From: Eremomyces bilateralis CBS 781.70 | Lineage: Eukaryota > Ascomycota > Dothideomycetes > Eremomycetales > Eremomycetaceae | Reading direction: 5' to 3' | DNA: 64,000 bases | NCBI RefSeq assembly: GCF_010015585.1 | Contig: NW_022985079.1 | Coordinates: forward strand, 470,536 to 534,535 | Shown: positions 1 through 12,293 of the stretch, one piece after another | Position numbering within the stretch: position 1 is the stretch's first letter | How the letters are laid out: every line of letters begins with the position of its first letter | Position numbers and translations under genes: made by a program | Notes under the pieces: model-generated | Database searches by the model: none | What the model saw: the letters and a program-made list of their open reading frames with translations, nothing else | What the model was told of the DNA's origin: nothing

Positions 1-731
1 TTAATCGATCCATCACGACGCTTCGCCAGCTTTCGAATCGTCCTCCGTGGAGGAATCCTTCTCAGTATCTCGCCGACGCGCAAGAACCTAGATCCCCCTC
101 GGATAGTCCCACGGTACGCGGCGCCCTGGTGGACAACTTGCTCGGCTCCTCCCATGATGGTACGCTTTTCGCTTTTACCATCGTCGACGCGGCGTCCTGG
201 AGACTTCTACGATTCCTTCAGAACCTGGTCACATCGGTCACGAAACTTACCGAGCAGCGTCCGGCTAACGGAAGCAACAAAGACAACGAGGAGGACGAGG
301 AGGACGGGCGCACGTTGATGCAGCTGGGGTTCCTCGACCCGGACCGACAGCTGCTCAACACGAACCGGCAAACGAACTTCCACATCAACGGCGACATCGT
401 GATGGCACTTCTGAGGCCGGGAGGCGTGGACGATTTGGTTCGGATGCTGCACTTGATTCCCCGCAAACGGGAGGCCCCGCCTGGGGAACGGGCTCCCGGG
501 GAACCGGAGAGCCAGGACTCGTGGGATCAGGAGTTCGGCATGGATCTCGACGAGGCGCTGGGGGATTACGAAGATAACCAGAGGAACAAGAGGGAGGTGA
601 AAGAGCGGGTGGAGCGGTTCCGACAACTGGCGGCGGAATTTGGGACCGGTCAGCCGGCGGAGGATAAGCTTGAGGAGGTGGTTGAGCGAGTTTTGAAATG
701 GGTCCGGGTCCTTTTGATGTCGCCCATGTAG
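1..731 (+). CDS. CPSF_A/DDB1/MMS1-like protein, C-terminal part
   Basis: The reading frame is open from base 3, so the gene starts outside the window; about 242 C-terminal residues are present. The end of the protein has a helical segment reading HINGDIVMALLRPGG followed by VDDLVRMLH. This resembles the C-terminal helical 'INGDLIESFLD' element of the CPSF_A superfamily (DDB1, RSE1, CPSF160, MMS1-like proteins), after a beta-propeller-like strand containing GSSHDGTLFAFTIV. These proteins are WD-type scaffolds for ubiquitin ligases, splicing or repair; which member this is cannot be told from the tail. An acidic insert (NKDNEEDEEDG) and a charged linker (EPESQDSWDQEFGMDLDEAL) are seen. The stop is TAG at 729-731. 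Family call from remembered motifs only. Confidence 0.5.
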   Translation, partial: NRSITTLRQLSNRPPWRNPSQYLADAQEPRSPSDSPTVRGALVDNLLGSSHDGTLFAFTIVDAASWRLLRFLQNLVTSVTKLTEQRPANGSNKDNEEDEEDGRTLMQLGFLDPDRQLLNTNRQTNFHINGDIVMALLRPGGVDDLVRMLHLIPRKREAPPGERAPGEPESQDSWDQEFGMDLDEALGDYEDNQRNKREVKERVERFRQLAAEFGTGQPAEDKLEEVVERVLKWVRVLLMSPM

Positions 732-1195
732 GCTTTTTCGGCATTGGGGCGAGCGATGCATTCATGGAAGATTCCCCTGAAGGGAGGGAATTTGATGTAG
801 GAGGGCATTATGAGTTCATGAGACGTGACGACGGGTGACTTTTTGGATTAGCGATATTGAAGCAGAGGCGTAACCGTTTTCTCAATTTTGGCCATCCACA
901 AACACACGACTCTATTCTACTAAAATCATGAATTGAAATACCGGGAATGTCCAGTGTGAGATGCTGTAGGCGAGGTCTATTAAAAGCTCTGTCACTTCAT
1001 CGGAACACACTCGGCCATGTCTCGGGCGTCCAACTCTTCAAGCTCATTCAGCAGTGGTCAGGATGACGTATAGAGAATAGCTGAACGAGCTCCACTCCCC
1101 TTTCGACCCGTCCATATCATGGACGCGGTCTCGGCGAAAAAACCAAGAATGGACGCTCCACGGACACTTCTCGAGTTTCGCTCCTCAAACTCGAT
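732..1195. other. Intergenic, ACH1 promoter
   Basis: Spacer between the CPSF_A-like stop and the ACH1 start. The short open frames here overlap out of frame and have no recognisable protein. It should hold the 3' UTR of the upstream gene and the ACH1 promoter and leader. No clear TATA box or other site was recognised. A mitochondrial-targeting upstream exon for ACH1 could lie here but I could not build one. Confidence 0.4.
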
Positions 1196-3037
1196 ATGGC
1201 CTCCGCCGCATTGAAGAGCCGCGTCCGTCGGCCCGCGTACCTCAAAAAGCTGGCCAAGGCCGAAGACCTCATCCACCACTTCCCACACGGCTCATACATC
1301 GGATGGAGCGGTTTCACCGGGGTAGGATACCCAAAGTAAGTTGGCGCGGTCATTTGGCGATGGTAGGGACCAGTCGCTCATGCATCATAGGCAAATCCCG
1401 ACCGCCCTCGCCGACCACGTCGAGAGGAACAACCTCCAGGGAAAGCTCAAGTATAACCTCTTCGTGGGAGCGTCGGCGGGAGCGGAGACAGAGAATCGAT
1501 GGGCGAGGTTGAACATGATTGAGCGGCGGAGTCCGCATCAGGTACCAACTTCTGTTTTGCGGGCATCGTTTCCGCCGCTGACGATCAGGGCAGGTTGGGA
1601 AGGAGATCTCCAAGGGGATCAATAATGGCAACATCAACTTCTTCGACAAGCATCTGAGCATGTTCCCGGTCGATCTGATGTACGGGTTCTATACGCTGAA
1701 GAAGAAGAGCAACCGCATCGATGTGGTCGTGGTCGAAGCGACGGCGATTACGGAGGATGGTGGAATCATCCCGGGAGCATCTGTCGGTATGGATTCCTAT
1801 TGTGTCTGCCAGGGGCTCTACTGATGTTCTCTAGGTGCCACTCCTGAGCTGGTACAGATGGCGGATAAGGTCAGTCTATCTTCCTGTTGCTTTTGGATGG
1901 ACTAGTGCTGATATACGCAGATTATCATCGAGGTCAATACGGCGACTCCATCATTCGAAGGCCTACACGATATTACCATGACGGATCTACCTCCGCGGCG
2001 AAAGCCATATCTGATCATGTGCCCGGAGGACCGTATCGGAACCCCTCACATTCCCATCGACCCCGATCGCGTGGTGGCAATCGGTAAGCATGCACCGTGT
2101 TCAGAAAGACATCATCTAACGCAATACAGTCGAGTCCACATACCCCGACCAGACTCAACCGAACGCTCCAGCCGACGCCAAATCCGAAGCCATTGCCGGG
2201 AACCTGGTCGAATTCCTCCAGCACGAAGTCAAGCACGGCCGACTGCCACCGAACCTGCTTCCCATCCAATCCGGCATCGGCAACATCGCCAACGCCGTCA
2301 TCGGCGGCCTGGCTTCTGGCGGCGCCAACTTCAAGAACCTCCGTGTCTGGACCGAAGTCCTCCAAGACGCCTTCCTCGACCTCTTCGATTCCGGCAATCT
2401 CGACTTCGCCACCGCGACCAGCATGCGTTTCAGCCCCGAAGGTTTCGACCGCTTCTACGGCAACCTCCAACACTACGCTCCAAAGCTCCTCCTCCGCTCC
2501 CAGCAGGTCAGCAACAGCCCGGAGATCATCCGCCGCCTCGGCGTCATCGGCATGAACACCCCCGTAGAGGTGGACATGTACGCCCACGCGAACAGCACCT
2601 GCGTCATGGGATCCCGCATGCTCAACGGCCTCGGCGGGTCCGCCGATTTCCTCCGCTCCGCCAAATACAGTATCATGCACACACCATCCTCTCGCCCGTC
2701 CAAGACCGACCCGGACGGCATCAGCTGCATCGTGCCGATGTGCACGCACATCGACCAGACGGAGCACGATCTGGACGTGGTGGTAACGGAGCAGGGACTG
2801 GCGGACGTGCGGGGCCTGTCGCCGCGCGAGCGGGCAAGGGAGATCATCAAGAAAACCGCGCATCCGGACTATCAGCCGATTTTGCAGGATTACTTTGATC
2901 GGGCGGAGTTTGAGTGCTTGCGGAAGGGGATGGGGCATGAGCCGCATATGCTGTATAAAACGTTCAATATGCATCGGTATCTAGAGGAGAAGGGGACGAT
3001 GAAGATCCCGAGCTGGGATTTCAAGTTTGATAGCTAG
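1196..3037 (+). CDS. ACH1: Acetyl-CoA hydrolase / acetate CoA-transferase
   Basis: Ach1 hydrolyses acetyl-CoA and, better, moves CoA between succinyl-CoA and acetate or propionate; it is mitochondrial and helps in acetate and propionate handling. Six exons: 1196-1335, 1391-1541, 1594-1786, 1835-1869, 1921-2083, 2130-3037, giving 529 residues, close to the 526 of yeast Ach1. Recognised stretches include [75 protein letters not shown] and [19 protein letters not shown], covering both acetyl-CoA hydrolase/transferase domains. The start at 1196 begins [19 protein letters not shown], a basic, hydroxylated leader that fits mitochondrial import. An in-frame stop at 1082 and no earlier in-frame ATG support this start, barring an unseen upstream exon. 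All introns are GT-AG. Confidence 0.96.
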
Positions 3038-4708
3038 GGAATTGTGCCAGCTGACCAGCTACGAGTGGAAGAGAGCTAGTTCGGAAGTAGGAGATGGGCA
3101 CCTGGAATAGAGGGACTACATCATCCTGGTGTAATCAAACAGCAATATAGCATGGCAGTTGAAATCTAGAAAGAGATTTATGTATGGACATACCTTTCGT
3201 TGTACCATTAGATGCCAAGTTCAATCAATATCTGTACAGTAGCACGGCCTTGAGCAGTATTGGAAAAGCTTTAGCTAGGAAAGCCGACGAGGGGAATTCT
3301 AACGCTCCTTCAGTGTTCATACCTCTTTTATAAAATCGCCGGGGCATCATGAAGTAGGAATTCTCAGAAGATTTCAGATTCATTGCTCCATCTTGAACCA
3401 TCAGGAACTTTTGATCTCCAAGTGCTGGTCTGGTTGCACCCCCACCGCTCAACGCCCAGCACGACAAAGGTGAATCCATGAAGCAGATACAGCCGTCACA
3501 GTTGATTAAAGATATCATAATAGTAATGATTACCAACGTAATACGTACTACATCAAAAAGAAATGAATCCGCCAAAGAGTAACGCCTTGCCTCAGGATGG
3601 CTCTGTCCCATCACCAACATAACCACCGCGTCGCCGCACCACACCCCAATCTTTTCAAATCCTGACAGTGGTCGCTTTGAAGGTTTGAATTGAGATTGCG
3701 AAAGAAAAAAAATGCAAAAAGAAATCGACACGAGCAGGATTCGAACCTGCGCCCTCGAAAGGACTGCCTTGTCTACTTGATAGCAGGGCAGCGCGTTAAC
3801 CACTCCGCCATCGTGCCTTTGATGTAAGATAGTCAAGAATTTTGATATTTATAGCTAGGATCCCCATGGGCCATCAATACTCTTCAGTTCTTTAGTTACT
3901 CCTTTCCATTAGATGAGCCTTGGGCAAAATGGAAATTTTCCATATCCAATTCTACGAACTTGTACGTACTGACACCAAGCTGGTGGCGTGGTCGAATACC
4001 CGAGCGACTACAACTTCTACATGACCCTTCACCTTGCTTCCCAAGAGCAGTTCTAATGAACCAGTGTTAATACTGATCAGAAGCCCAGAAATGTTGCACC
4101 CGAGTTTATCAAGATTCCCTATTTCCATTCTCCTCGCCTCCCGGCCCCCGGACTCCTCTTCGGTCTTCCCTTCCCCGCATCGGGTAGAGCTTGTAAGTTG
4201 TAGCCTGTAGGATTTAGGAACTAAGAACTGCCATGTGCAGCTGGCGCCCTAGTCTCCCGCTCTCCCCGCAATCTCCTTTCCGATCTCCCCTTTCTCCAGA
4301 CTCCCATAACCAATATCTCTCATCCAAAACCCGTGCAATTCCCGCTCCTTTCATCCCCGTCCATCTCTGCTTCCCATTCTTCCGTTGCACTGCATAATCT
4401 TTCTTATTCCCGGCCACTGCTCACTCCCCGTCCCATCGGCCCGGTATCGTTACCCATCTTTCGGTGTTCGCCTGCCCCAAATCGCCTGTCGATCGGCCCG
4501 AGCGACGCCTCCCAGTCTGTTGTCTGCATAGGTAGCGTTGCATTGGTGTCGACATCACCATCGTATGAATCCGGGGTAAGGGTCCAGACTTCGAACTCGA
4601 TTTGACCGCCGCAATGCGCCATTCGTGTGAAAGCTGCTACCGATACCGATAATGATCTGCGACGTCTGATGATGCATCTCGTCGACATTTAACTCTTGCG
4701 CCGAGACC
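3038..4708. other. Intergenic, contains one tRNA gene
   Basis: Long spacer holding the ACH1 3' UTR, the tRNA-Ser gene and the promoter/leader of the Zn2Cys6 regulator. The stretch 4130-4560 is rich in CCC/TCC tracts on the + strand, as is common in leaders of filamentous ascomycete genes. The open frames in this spacer are not convincing; the largest (minus strand 3225-3836) covers the tRNA. Confidence 0.5.
3726..3817 (-). tRNA. tRNA-Ser (anticodon GCT) with intron
   Basis: Read on the minus strand, the acceptor stem GGCACGA pairs with TCGTGTC (one G-U) and G is the discriminator base (3726). A D arm follows. The anticodon stem CTGCC/GGCAG encloses a loop with CT-GCT-A, an 11-base intron after position 37, and a closing A. 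The variable arm is long (CCTT/AGGG hairpin), as in class II tRNAs. The T arm is GCAGG-TTCGAAT-CCTGC. Mature length would be 81 bases. Anticodon GCT decodes AGC/AGU serine. The long variable arm with GCT excludes tRNA-Leu. CCA is not encoded, as expected in eukaryotes. Confidence 0.93.
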
Positions 4709-7500
4709 ATGAGTTCCCCAGGGACTCTCGACCCTGCAGGTCCGCTGCAGTCGCGTCTACCCGACAATCACGCGCATGGCATACCGGCATCGACGAGATC
4801 TCTAGAGGACGGTGATGATACTCGCTCGGAAGGACATTTCGATCGCGATGGAGACCCGTCGCTTCGGCCACCGAAGAAGAGGCAGAAAAGAAATAAACCC
4901 ACTTTAAGTTGCGCGGAATGCGTCGAGCGCAAGACGAAGGTAATGATTCTTCGCGTTTTTATATGCTCGCGCGATTATGTATGCGTTTTCTGGAAAATCT
5001 CTTGTCTCTCAAGTAAAATACTTTGTCGTCCATTTGTCTTTTGATTCTATGTTGATGAAGTGGATGGAATCTGAGAATATATCAGCACATGTAGTTCTTC
5101 GCAGCAAACCATCCTGCACCTATGCGGAGTTCTTTTCCGACCAGCCCCTAAGGGGGATTCTGTTAAATTTATAGAACTGGCTGACAATACATCGCATAGT
5201 GTGATCGAGGCCGCCCAAGATGCATCTCGTGTTTGAAAAGGCAGACAGAATGTACTTATTCTGCGCGCGCTGAACTCATCTATTCTGTCAGGTTCGTTGA
5301 TCCTTCCTCACCAAGTCCATCTTTAACAATTCGACCATCTAGCGTTCCATCAACCAAGATCAAATCTCGTAGAGAAAGCGATGATGCCGGAAATGGCCTT
5401 TCCAATGTTAGTGCACACGTTCTTCATAATAGTATATCACTAAATGATTGCCAGCTTCCACTCCCACCCCATTCAGGTACGCCACGTCGCCGACATGACT
5501 CCATCTCCAATCCGCCAGCGTCGTCAGCATTCCTACTATCGCATATTCCGTACTCCAAACCGAGCCCGTCCGATGTCTTCGGTGTTGGTAAAGAGCATCC
5601 CTTCGCCAACTACTGGACCTGTCAAGGTGGTCTTCCCGAGGTAATCGGCATCCTTCCGAAGAAAGACCAAGCCGACATTCTCGTGGCGAAATACTTCGAG
5701 TGCGTCGATCCGGTCTACCCGATGCTCAATCAACAATCCTTCCTCCAAGATTACGAGAACTTCTGGCAGCTTCAGATCCAAGATAAATACAAGGCGGATC
5801 CAGGCCTCGTCGCCCTCCAACTCATCATATACGCGATGGGAACGCAATTCTTCCCGAAAACATGCGCGACGGCAGACGGCACCCAGCAGGCCCAAATGGC
5901 GGAATTCTACGTGTCGGCCGCCCATCAAGCGTTGCGCATTTTTGCCTACCTCAGCAGAGTCAACCTGAGCTCCATCCAAGCGATGATCCTGATTTGCTAT
6001 TTCTTGATGAACGACAACAAGGCTTCCGATGCGTGGGCTTTTGGTGGAGTTCTAATTCGACAGGCGTACGCCCTAGGATTGAACCGTTGCCCGGACATTA
6101 TCGTTCCCGATGCCACGCCAGAGGAAAAGCAGCAACGGAGGAAAGTCTGGCAGGCAGTCTTCGTTCAGGATACCTTCCTGACCATTCTGCTAAGTCTTCC
6201 ACCAACCTCAACTTTCAGTGACTGCACCGTTGATTCGTTGACCGAGGATCCTGAACCCGCAACGCTGTCGCATAATATGTCGGAGCACCCATCTCCAGCG
6301 TTGAATGGATTATCCAACACCCGGACCCTCATGAGCATCTCGAATGTTGTTGGCTCAATTATCAACTCTCCTAATGTCCTTGGGCCAAACACCTTCCACA
6401 ACCCGCCCAACGTCTTGCACACCAGCACTCTGCTGAACGACTCAAATTCCCCTACCAGTGTCTCGACGTCACAAAGCCAAACCCCTCTTAACTTGATCTC
6501 AACACGTGGAGATGTTCGCTACACCCGTACTATGTGGCATCTGGCGAATCTCGTGCAGCGAACCATTTGCTACCCTAGGGCACTCTCCCAACCGGCGACA
6601 ACGACCCCCGCTTCGAAACGGGGCTTGGTTGCAAATTACCAAAGCCTCTACCGGGAATTTCCACATATGCTCACCGAAACCCAACGGGGATGGACTGCCC
6701 AGCTCGTCCAAAACGGCGAATACCGAACCGCCCGACAGTCCCTCTTCCTCCGCAGCAACTACTGGCACAGCCTGATGCTCATCCACGCCGATGAAGGCAC
6801 TCCAGTCCCCCCCGCCCATTCCTCCACCTCCACAGCCACCACGCGCAACGTCCGTTCCAGCAGCGCAACCAGCAACAACAGCGCGTCCAGCAAGCCGAAC
6901 AGCCGCCACGACAGCGCCATCTCGCACATCCCCACCATCGATGCCCGCGCTGCCGTCGACGCCGCCCGAACCGCCATCGCCACCTTCTTCGATCTCTGGC
7001 AATGGTTCGAGACCGAAGCCGGCGTATGGTGGGTGTTCCAGCACCGCGCCTACGAGGAAGCGCTCATGATCTGCCGTCTCCTCGCAGCCTATGGCTCGCA
7101 GTTCCCCCCCATCTCCGTCTCCGTCTCCGAACCCCCGAACAACGCCTCCACCCCCGTCGCCCCCTCCTTCCCCGCCCCCACCTCCTCTCGCACTCTCCCC
7201 TACCCCCACCCCTCCACCCCGCCATACCCCCCCTCCGGCCCCGGCTCCTATGTCGGCAGCCCGCCCGCTCCGCCGTTCTCTCCGCCCGTACAGCACCCCG
7301 CCGTCGCGTACCCCGCCCCGCCGACCCGCCTGTCGGAGTCGCCCCGGTTGGAACCCGACCCGCTGTTCATCGCGGCGAAGGCCGACGTGGCGCGCATGCT
7401 CGAAATCTTGGAGCAGGTTGGAACGAGCGCACCGGAGCTGCAGAAGACGAGGCGAGAGATTTTGTGTCAGGCCTGCGAGGCGGTGGGGGATGGGCTATGA
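4709..7500 (+). CDS. Zn2Cys6 transcription factor with fungal_trans domain
   Basis: A fungal binuclear zinc cluster regulator. Exon 1 (4709-4939) ends inside the cluster; the 260-base intron (4940-5199) is followed by the other half. The joined motif is C68-X2-C71-X6-C78-X6-C85-X2-C88-X6-C95, a perfect Zn2Cys6 spacing, preceded by the basic stretch PPKKRQKRNKP. Exon 2 (5200-7500) carries the middle homology region (VAKYFECVDPVYPMLNQQSFLQDYENFW, then INLSS-type helices and RKVWQAVFVQDTFLTILLSLPPT), then a long Ser/Thr/Pro-rich tail. A further 48-base intron at 5407-5454 (GTTAGT...CTAAAT...CCAG) is likely; it is in frame, so the protein reads either way (about 843 or 827 residues). The target pathway cannot be inferred. 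Confidence 0.88.
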
Positions 7501-7870
7501 TCGGGGTATCTTGAGTCCACACTTAAACCAGCGGTGGTGGATGCTATTACCGTTTTGAACGTGGTTGGGGAAGAGGAGTCGTGTCGCGACCACAATATAG
7601 CCGTCATGCACGCGCAAAATAGTTGCCACACATCAACAGACATGGTGAAGTTTTTCAAATGAGATAATATGATCGGTATCATACATTGGCCAGATAGACC
7701 TCAACTCCGGAAACTGAATGATTCCTCCACTACAAGTGTCGACCACTGATTTTCGCCGTGCACTATCGTGTCTCCGCATCCCGACACCAGCTATGACTCC
7801 CCTAACGCCGTCAACACTAAAGGACATCTCGACCTCGTATCATTTCACCCGCGCATCCCACCGCCCCCGC
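7501..7870. other. Convergent intergenic spacer
   Basis: Shared 3' region of the Zn2Cys6 regulator (+) and the RSC8-like gene (-). No gene, repeat or RNA was recognised. Confidence 0.5.
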
Positions 7871-10402
7871 CTACAACTCAAACCCCCGCCATCCTTCCGA
7901 CGCCTCCGGTGGCGCCAAGCTCGACTTCCCCTTCTTCGTCACCGCCAATCGCCCGATTCCACCCGGCTTCCCCGGCCCTGTCTCCAACGCCTCTTTCACC
8001 ATCTTCGCCGCCTCCACCACCTGATCCACCGCGGGTTGCGTCTGCGTCGCCGTCCCACCCACCGCCCCCCCATTCATCGCCCCCGTCCCATCCATGCCCG
8101 CCACAGGGCTCACCAGGGTTAGCGCCTTCGCGAACGTCTCCTCCACCTCGCGCATGCGCTGCATGAACGCCAGCCGCTCGAGGAACAGCTCCTGCCGCTT
8201 GCGCTCCACGTCGCGCTTCTCCGACGTCACCCACCCCTCCAGCTCGTCGAACTGCTGCAGCTTGAGCTCCAGCTTCTGCAGCTGGATGTTGGTTGCCGCC
8301 GACACGAGGTGCGTGAGCTTGCGCTCTTCGTGCGAGGCGAGGCCGCCCGAGCGGCCGGCAGCAAGGGCGAAAGGCATGGTGGTGATGGGGTTGCCGAGGT
8401 CGGGTTGGGGCTGGGAGGGGGCTTTGCTTGAAGCAACGACGTCGCTGGGTTCGGCGGTATCAACTTCCATCGCGTCTTCGTGTTTGACGGTGTCCACGCC
8501 AGATGCTTCGGCTGAGGGTTCGCCAGCGGGTGCTTTCTCTTTGCTAGTACCTTCTTCAGCAGGTTTGTCGCCCTTCTCAAGTCGCGACAGAAGTGTTCGC
8601 TTCATCTCCTCCACGCTTCGGTGAGCGGCGGCGGCGGTGACGTTGGGGTTGGCGAGAGAGGCGAGGAAGCCGAGGACGGACATGATGGGATTGTCGCTTT
8701 GGGTGAAGGGGATCCGGCTCGCATTGTTGTAGTACGCGACGGACGCTGGCCCGGCGGCCGGAGCCTGGTTGTTGGCGCCATTTTCGGACACGCCCAATTC
8801 GGCATCCAGATACTGGTCTTCGATCTCAAGTTGCAGGAACTTGAGAATGCACTCTTCGCGGGACCGGGTGGTGACGTGGTCCGCGACGCGGTTCCAGTCG
8901 TCGTCAAACATCTCCAGAGCTTCGAGGAGAAGGAGCAGCTCCGAGTCAGTCCAAGGAGCATCTCGGTCGGGGATAGTCGAGTATCGGGGGTTCTCGAGCT
9001 TGGTGTAATCAGACGCAAGGCAGGCTTGAGGGTACTTCTTCTCTTTGAAGCAAGTAGTGCAGAGGTCGTGTTTGGTTTCGCTCGACGGCTTGCCCTGCGC
9101 CGGTACAGGAGTTCCCTTCGCATAGTGGAACCGGACTCGGGTGCAATCCGTACCGCACTGCATGCAATGGAATGTCTTGCCCGGATCGTTCAGCAGTTCC
9201 TCAAGCTCTTTGGCTGAGAGCGGCCGCTGATCCGCTGCTCCGTTGGTCGCATTTGCATCACCATTCGCGCCACCATTCAAGCTTGCCGGTGTCACATCCT
9301 TTCCGCTCGACTCGTAGATGTTTCGGCGAACCTGGAGGTTAAGATCGGCTTTGGTGGGAGGCGCCGCGTTCGCTAATCGCTCCGTTGGAGGATATGGCTT
9401 TCCTTGTGTAACGACGGAACCTGGCGCGGGTTGGTGAGGCTGCAAACCTCGAGGTGTATCAGCCGTGATTTTGAAGTGTCCTGTGAATGGTGGTTGGATG
9501 TTCGATGGGCGAGCATCGGGATCAACCTATTTTCAAAGTAAGTATGAACCTCATAGTTCCGGTAGCGGGCTACAAACCTGATAATTAATCAAACCCCATT
9601 GCTCAAGAAACGCGTGCACTCGCATGATGGCGCAGACATCGCCCGCAAGATTCCGACGGCACGCGGTGACCGTGAGGTATTCCGCTGGATTCAGACGATA
9701 TGTGTTGATCATGAAGTCGCGATAATCCTTATACACAGCCGGCGTTTTGCTGCGATTGCGGCTATTAAAGAACTCGGGGAGAGCTTTCTTCTCGATCGCG
9801 TTGATATCGTGTAAATCGAACCAGGTGCTGTAGCTCGGGAGGATGATGGCGTGTGTTTGCGCAATCAGGTGTGATCTCGCCGATGCTTCGATCGTGGTTT
9901 TCGCTTGCGCCTGGGCATCTTCGTTCGTTCCATCACCCTCCGTCGTTCCATTCGCATCGGCTTTCTTGTCGCCCTCAGTCCCACCCATTTCTTCGTCCTC
10001 ATCCGCCTCTCCTTCATCGGCCTCGGGTCTGGGTGCGGGAGGCGCATCTAACGGATTATCCGACACTTCAGCGGGAGGCCCTTCTGTTGAGTCTTCTCGA
10101 GGCGGTTTCACTGCAGCGGGAGCATCATCGTCACCCTCCATCTTCGTGTCTAAATCGGTGTTAGCTTAAGCCCTCCACACTGCGAAGTATGCGCCAACGA
10201 CAGATGGGCAACGACGCTTGTAAGTTTATGATCACTTCATCACCAATTCGAAGCCAATAAACGGTCATAAAAAAGGCAATCACTTACCCGTCGTAGATTC
10301 TGGTTGGGCTTGCGATGGCGAAGATGGTTCACCAACTGCAGTGACACCAGTCTCCTCCGACTGAGTCGGATTCGCAGTTGCTGCAACTGATTCATCCGCC
10401 AT
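7871..10402 (-). CDS. RSC8: SWI/SNF-RSC chromatin remodelling subunit (Rsc8/Swi3)
   Basis: Core scaffold subunit of SWI/SNF-type remodellers in the nucleus. Three exons: 10402-10288, 10149-9578, 9526-7871, giving 780 residues. Domains in order: acidic low-complexity N terminus; SWIRM domain at about residues 137-231 ([19 protein letters not shown] ... [20 protein letters not shown]); a cysteine-rich ZZ-like finger at about 350-396 (CMQCGTDC ... [14 protein letters not shown]); SANT domain at about 417-466 ([21 protein letters not shown], then [19 protein letters not shown]); and a C-terminal helical, coiled-coil region ([18 protein letters not shown]) used for dimerisation. This order is diagnostic of Rsc8/Swi3/SMARCC. 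The first exon ([17 protein letters not shown]) is joined by a 138-base intron. It shares a 487-base divergent promoter with the ETF-alpha gene. Confidence 0.94.
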
Positions 10403-10889
10403 GTTGACTTTTTGTGCGTTTCAGAAGGCTAACCGTTACGGTGGATTGCGCTCACTTGAACGATGGAACGAATGTACTGAAGAGAGGGAGGTGATGGCCG
10501 GCTCCGATGTGAACTGCGACAGTCTACAGCGCGGTACTCGTACCAGTGACGGTCCGCGACGCACCGGAATCGATGAAGAGAACTGGGAATGTGCTTAAAG
10601 AGTCACGCTGAAGATGGAGATACGGACTTCAAAGGTCGCGTCGATGAACAGCCGTGATCCCTAAACTTCAGATTCGCGAGTCGCGCTGAAAATACGCTAG
10701 TCTCGATTAGATATATTCACGTGACTGGGGTGGCTAATCGTCCGAAGTCCAACCGAGCCCGAGGTCACGGGTTCCTCCGGTCCGATCTCAGGACTCTCCG
10801 GTCATTTGGGGAATTGAGCCACTTTCTCCTGCAAGTTCATTTAGACGAGACCTGTGGAAGAGGTCGACTGGAGGAACAAGCAAATCACA
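10403..10889. promoter_or_regulatory. Divergent promoter region RSC8 / ETFA
   Basis: 487 bases between two divergent starts. No TATA box or known operator was recognised. A small open frame here (10401-10598) overlaps the RSC8 start antisense and has no protein-like features. Confidence 0.4.
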
Positions 10890-11981
10890 ATGTTGTTGTC
10901 AATAGCCTCGCGGCATGCCCGTACCAGATTACGCATCCAAGCCCCCTCCGCCGTGCCCCTCCATTCCGTAATCGCTCGCTTCCTGTCGAGTTTGGCCATC
11001 CTGGAGCAACGAGATGGGAAGTTGAATCCGTCGTCGTTATCGGCGGTGGCTGCTGCTCAGAAGCTGGGAGGTACCGTCACAGCATTCGTGGCTGGCAACG
11101 GCGTCAAATCCGTCGCCGACGAAGCGGGCAAAGTCCAGGGCATTGCGAAGGTCGTCTATGTGGATAGCAGCGCATACGATCGGGTATGGCAATTGTTCGA
11201 TATCTAGTTGAGCTGTGGCTGATTGATTGAACCTCAGGGCTTACCCGAGAACTACGCTCCTCTCCTGGTCGAGAACATCAAGAAAGATGGCTTCACCCAC
11301 GTCATCGCCGGCCACTCCGCGTTCGGCAAGAATCTCCTCCCTCGCGTCGCCGCCCTCCTAGACAAGCAGATGCTCTCCGACGTCACGGGCATCGAAGGCG
11401 ATGATATCTTCGTGCGCCCGATCTACGCCGGCAACGCCGTCCTCAAAACCCAATCCACCGAATCCATCAAGCTCTTCACCGTCCGCGGCGCCGCCTTCCC
11501 AGCGCCAGAGACCATCGGCGGCTCGGCTGAAGTCGTCGAGGGCGTCGATCCGAAGGTGGAGTCACAGACGGAGTGGGTTTCGGAGAACCTCACCAAATCC
11601 GAGCGACCGGACCTCGTGTCGGCTAACCGGGTCGTCTCCGGTGGTCGTGGCCTGAAGTCGAAGGAGGAATTCGAGCGGCTTATCCCCGCGCTGGCGGACG
11701 CGCTTGGCGCGGCGGTTGGCGCGTCGAGGGCGGCCGTGGACAGTGGCTTCGCGGACAACAGTCTGCAGGTCGGGCAGACGGGCAAGAACGTCGCCCCGCA
11801 GCTTTACCTGTGTGCGGGGATTTCGGGTGCCATCCAGCATCTCAGCGGTATGAAAGACTCGAAAGTCATTGCTGCGATCAATAAGGACCCCGAGGCGCCG
11901 ATTTTCCAAGTCGCTGATGTCGGCTTGGTGAGCGATCTTTTCGAATCGGTGCCCGAGCTGACGGAAAAGCTCAAGGCTTAG
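10890..11981 (+). CDS. Electron transfer flavoprotein alpha subunit, mitochondrial
   Basis: ETF-alpha binds FAD and passes electrons from acyl-CoA dehydrogenases to ETF:ubiquinone oxidoreductase in the mitochondrial matrix. Two exons (10890-11183 and 11238-11981) give 345 residues, the normal size. The N terminus [17 protein letters not shown] is a typical presequence. [28 protein letters not shown] starts the N-terminal nucleotide-binding-like domain. The C-terminal FAD domain shows [51 protein letters not shown] and [18 protein letters not shown], all signature segments. An upstream in-frame ATG at 10854 would add 12 residues; the shorter start gives the better targeting sequence. Confidence 0.97.
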
Positions 11982-12293
11982 GTAGCTTATAGAATATATA
12001 TGTACAAAGTTCATTTGGCTTCAACCATTGCTCAGGACGGACGTGACTAGGATTGTTATTGCTCGAGACATATCCGCCTATTTGGAACAATATTCGATGT
12101 AATTGCACTAGATGCATAATACATCGCTGGATGACTGGCTGTTCCCGGCTAATTTGATTCATGATATCGATTCTTTCTTAATCCTCTGAGTCTACTATCA
12201 AGAGAGCACTACTCCATTATTTTCACTCGTGATTGTGGACTTGCCACACCATACCATCCCTCCTGTAACCAACAAAAATTGATGCATGTCCAT
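11982..12293. other. Convergent intergenic spacer
   Basis: 3' regions of ETF-alpha (+) and the JEN1-like gene (-). AT-richer than the genes, with nothing else recognised. Confidence 0.5.

Noticed and set aside
3225-3836. 203-codon minus-strand open frame
   Set aside because: It covers the tRNA-Ser gene and has no protein-like motif; the frame is open by chance.
6499-7296. 265-codon minus-strand frame rich in Gly
   Set aside because: Antisense shadow of the Ser/Pro-rich tail of the Zn2Cys6 regulator; GGX repeats mirror CCX codons.
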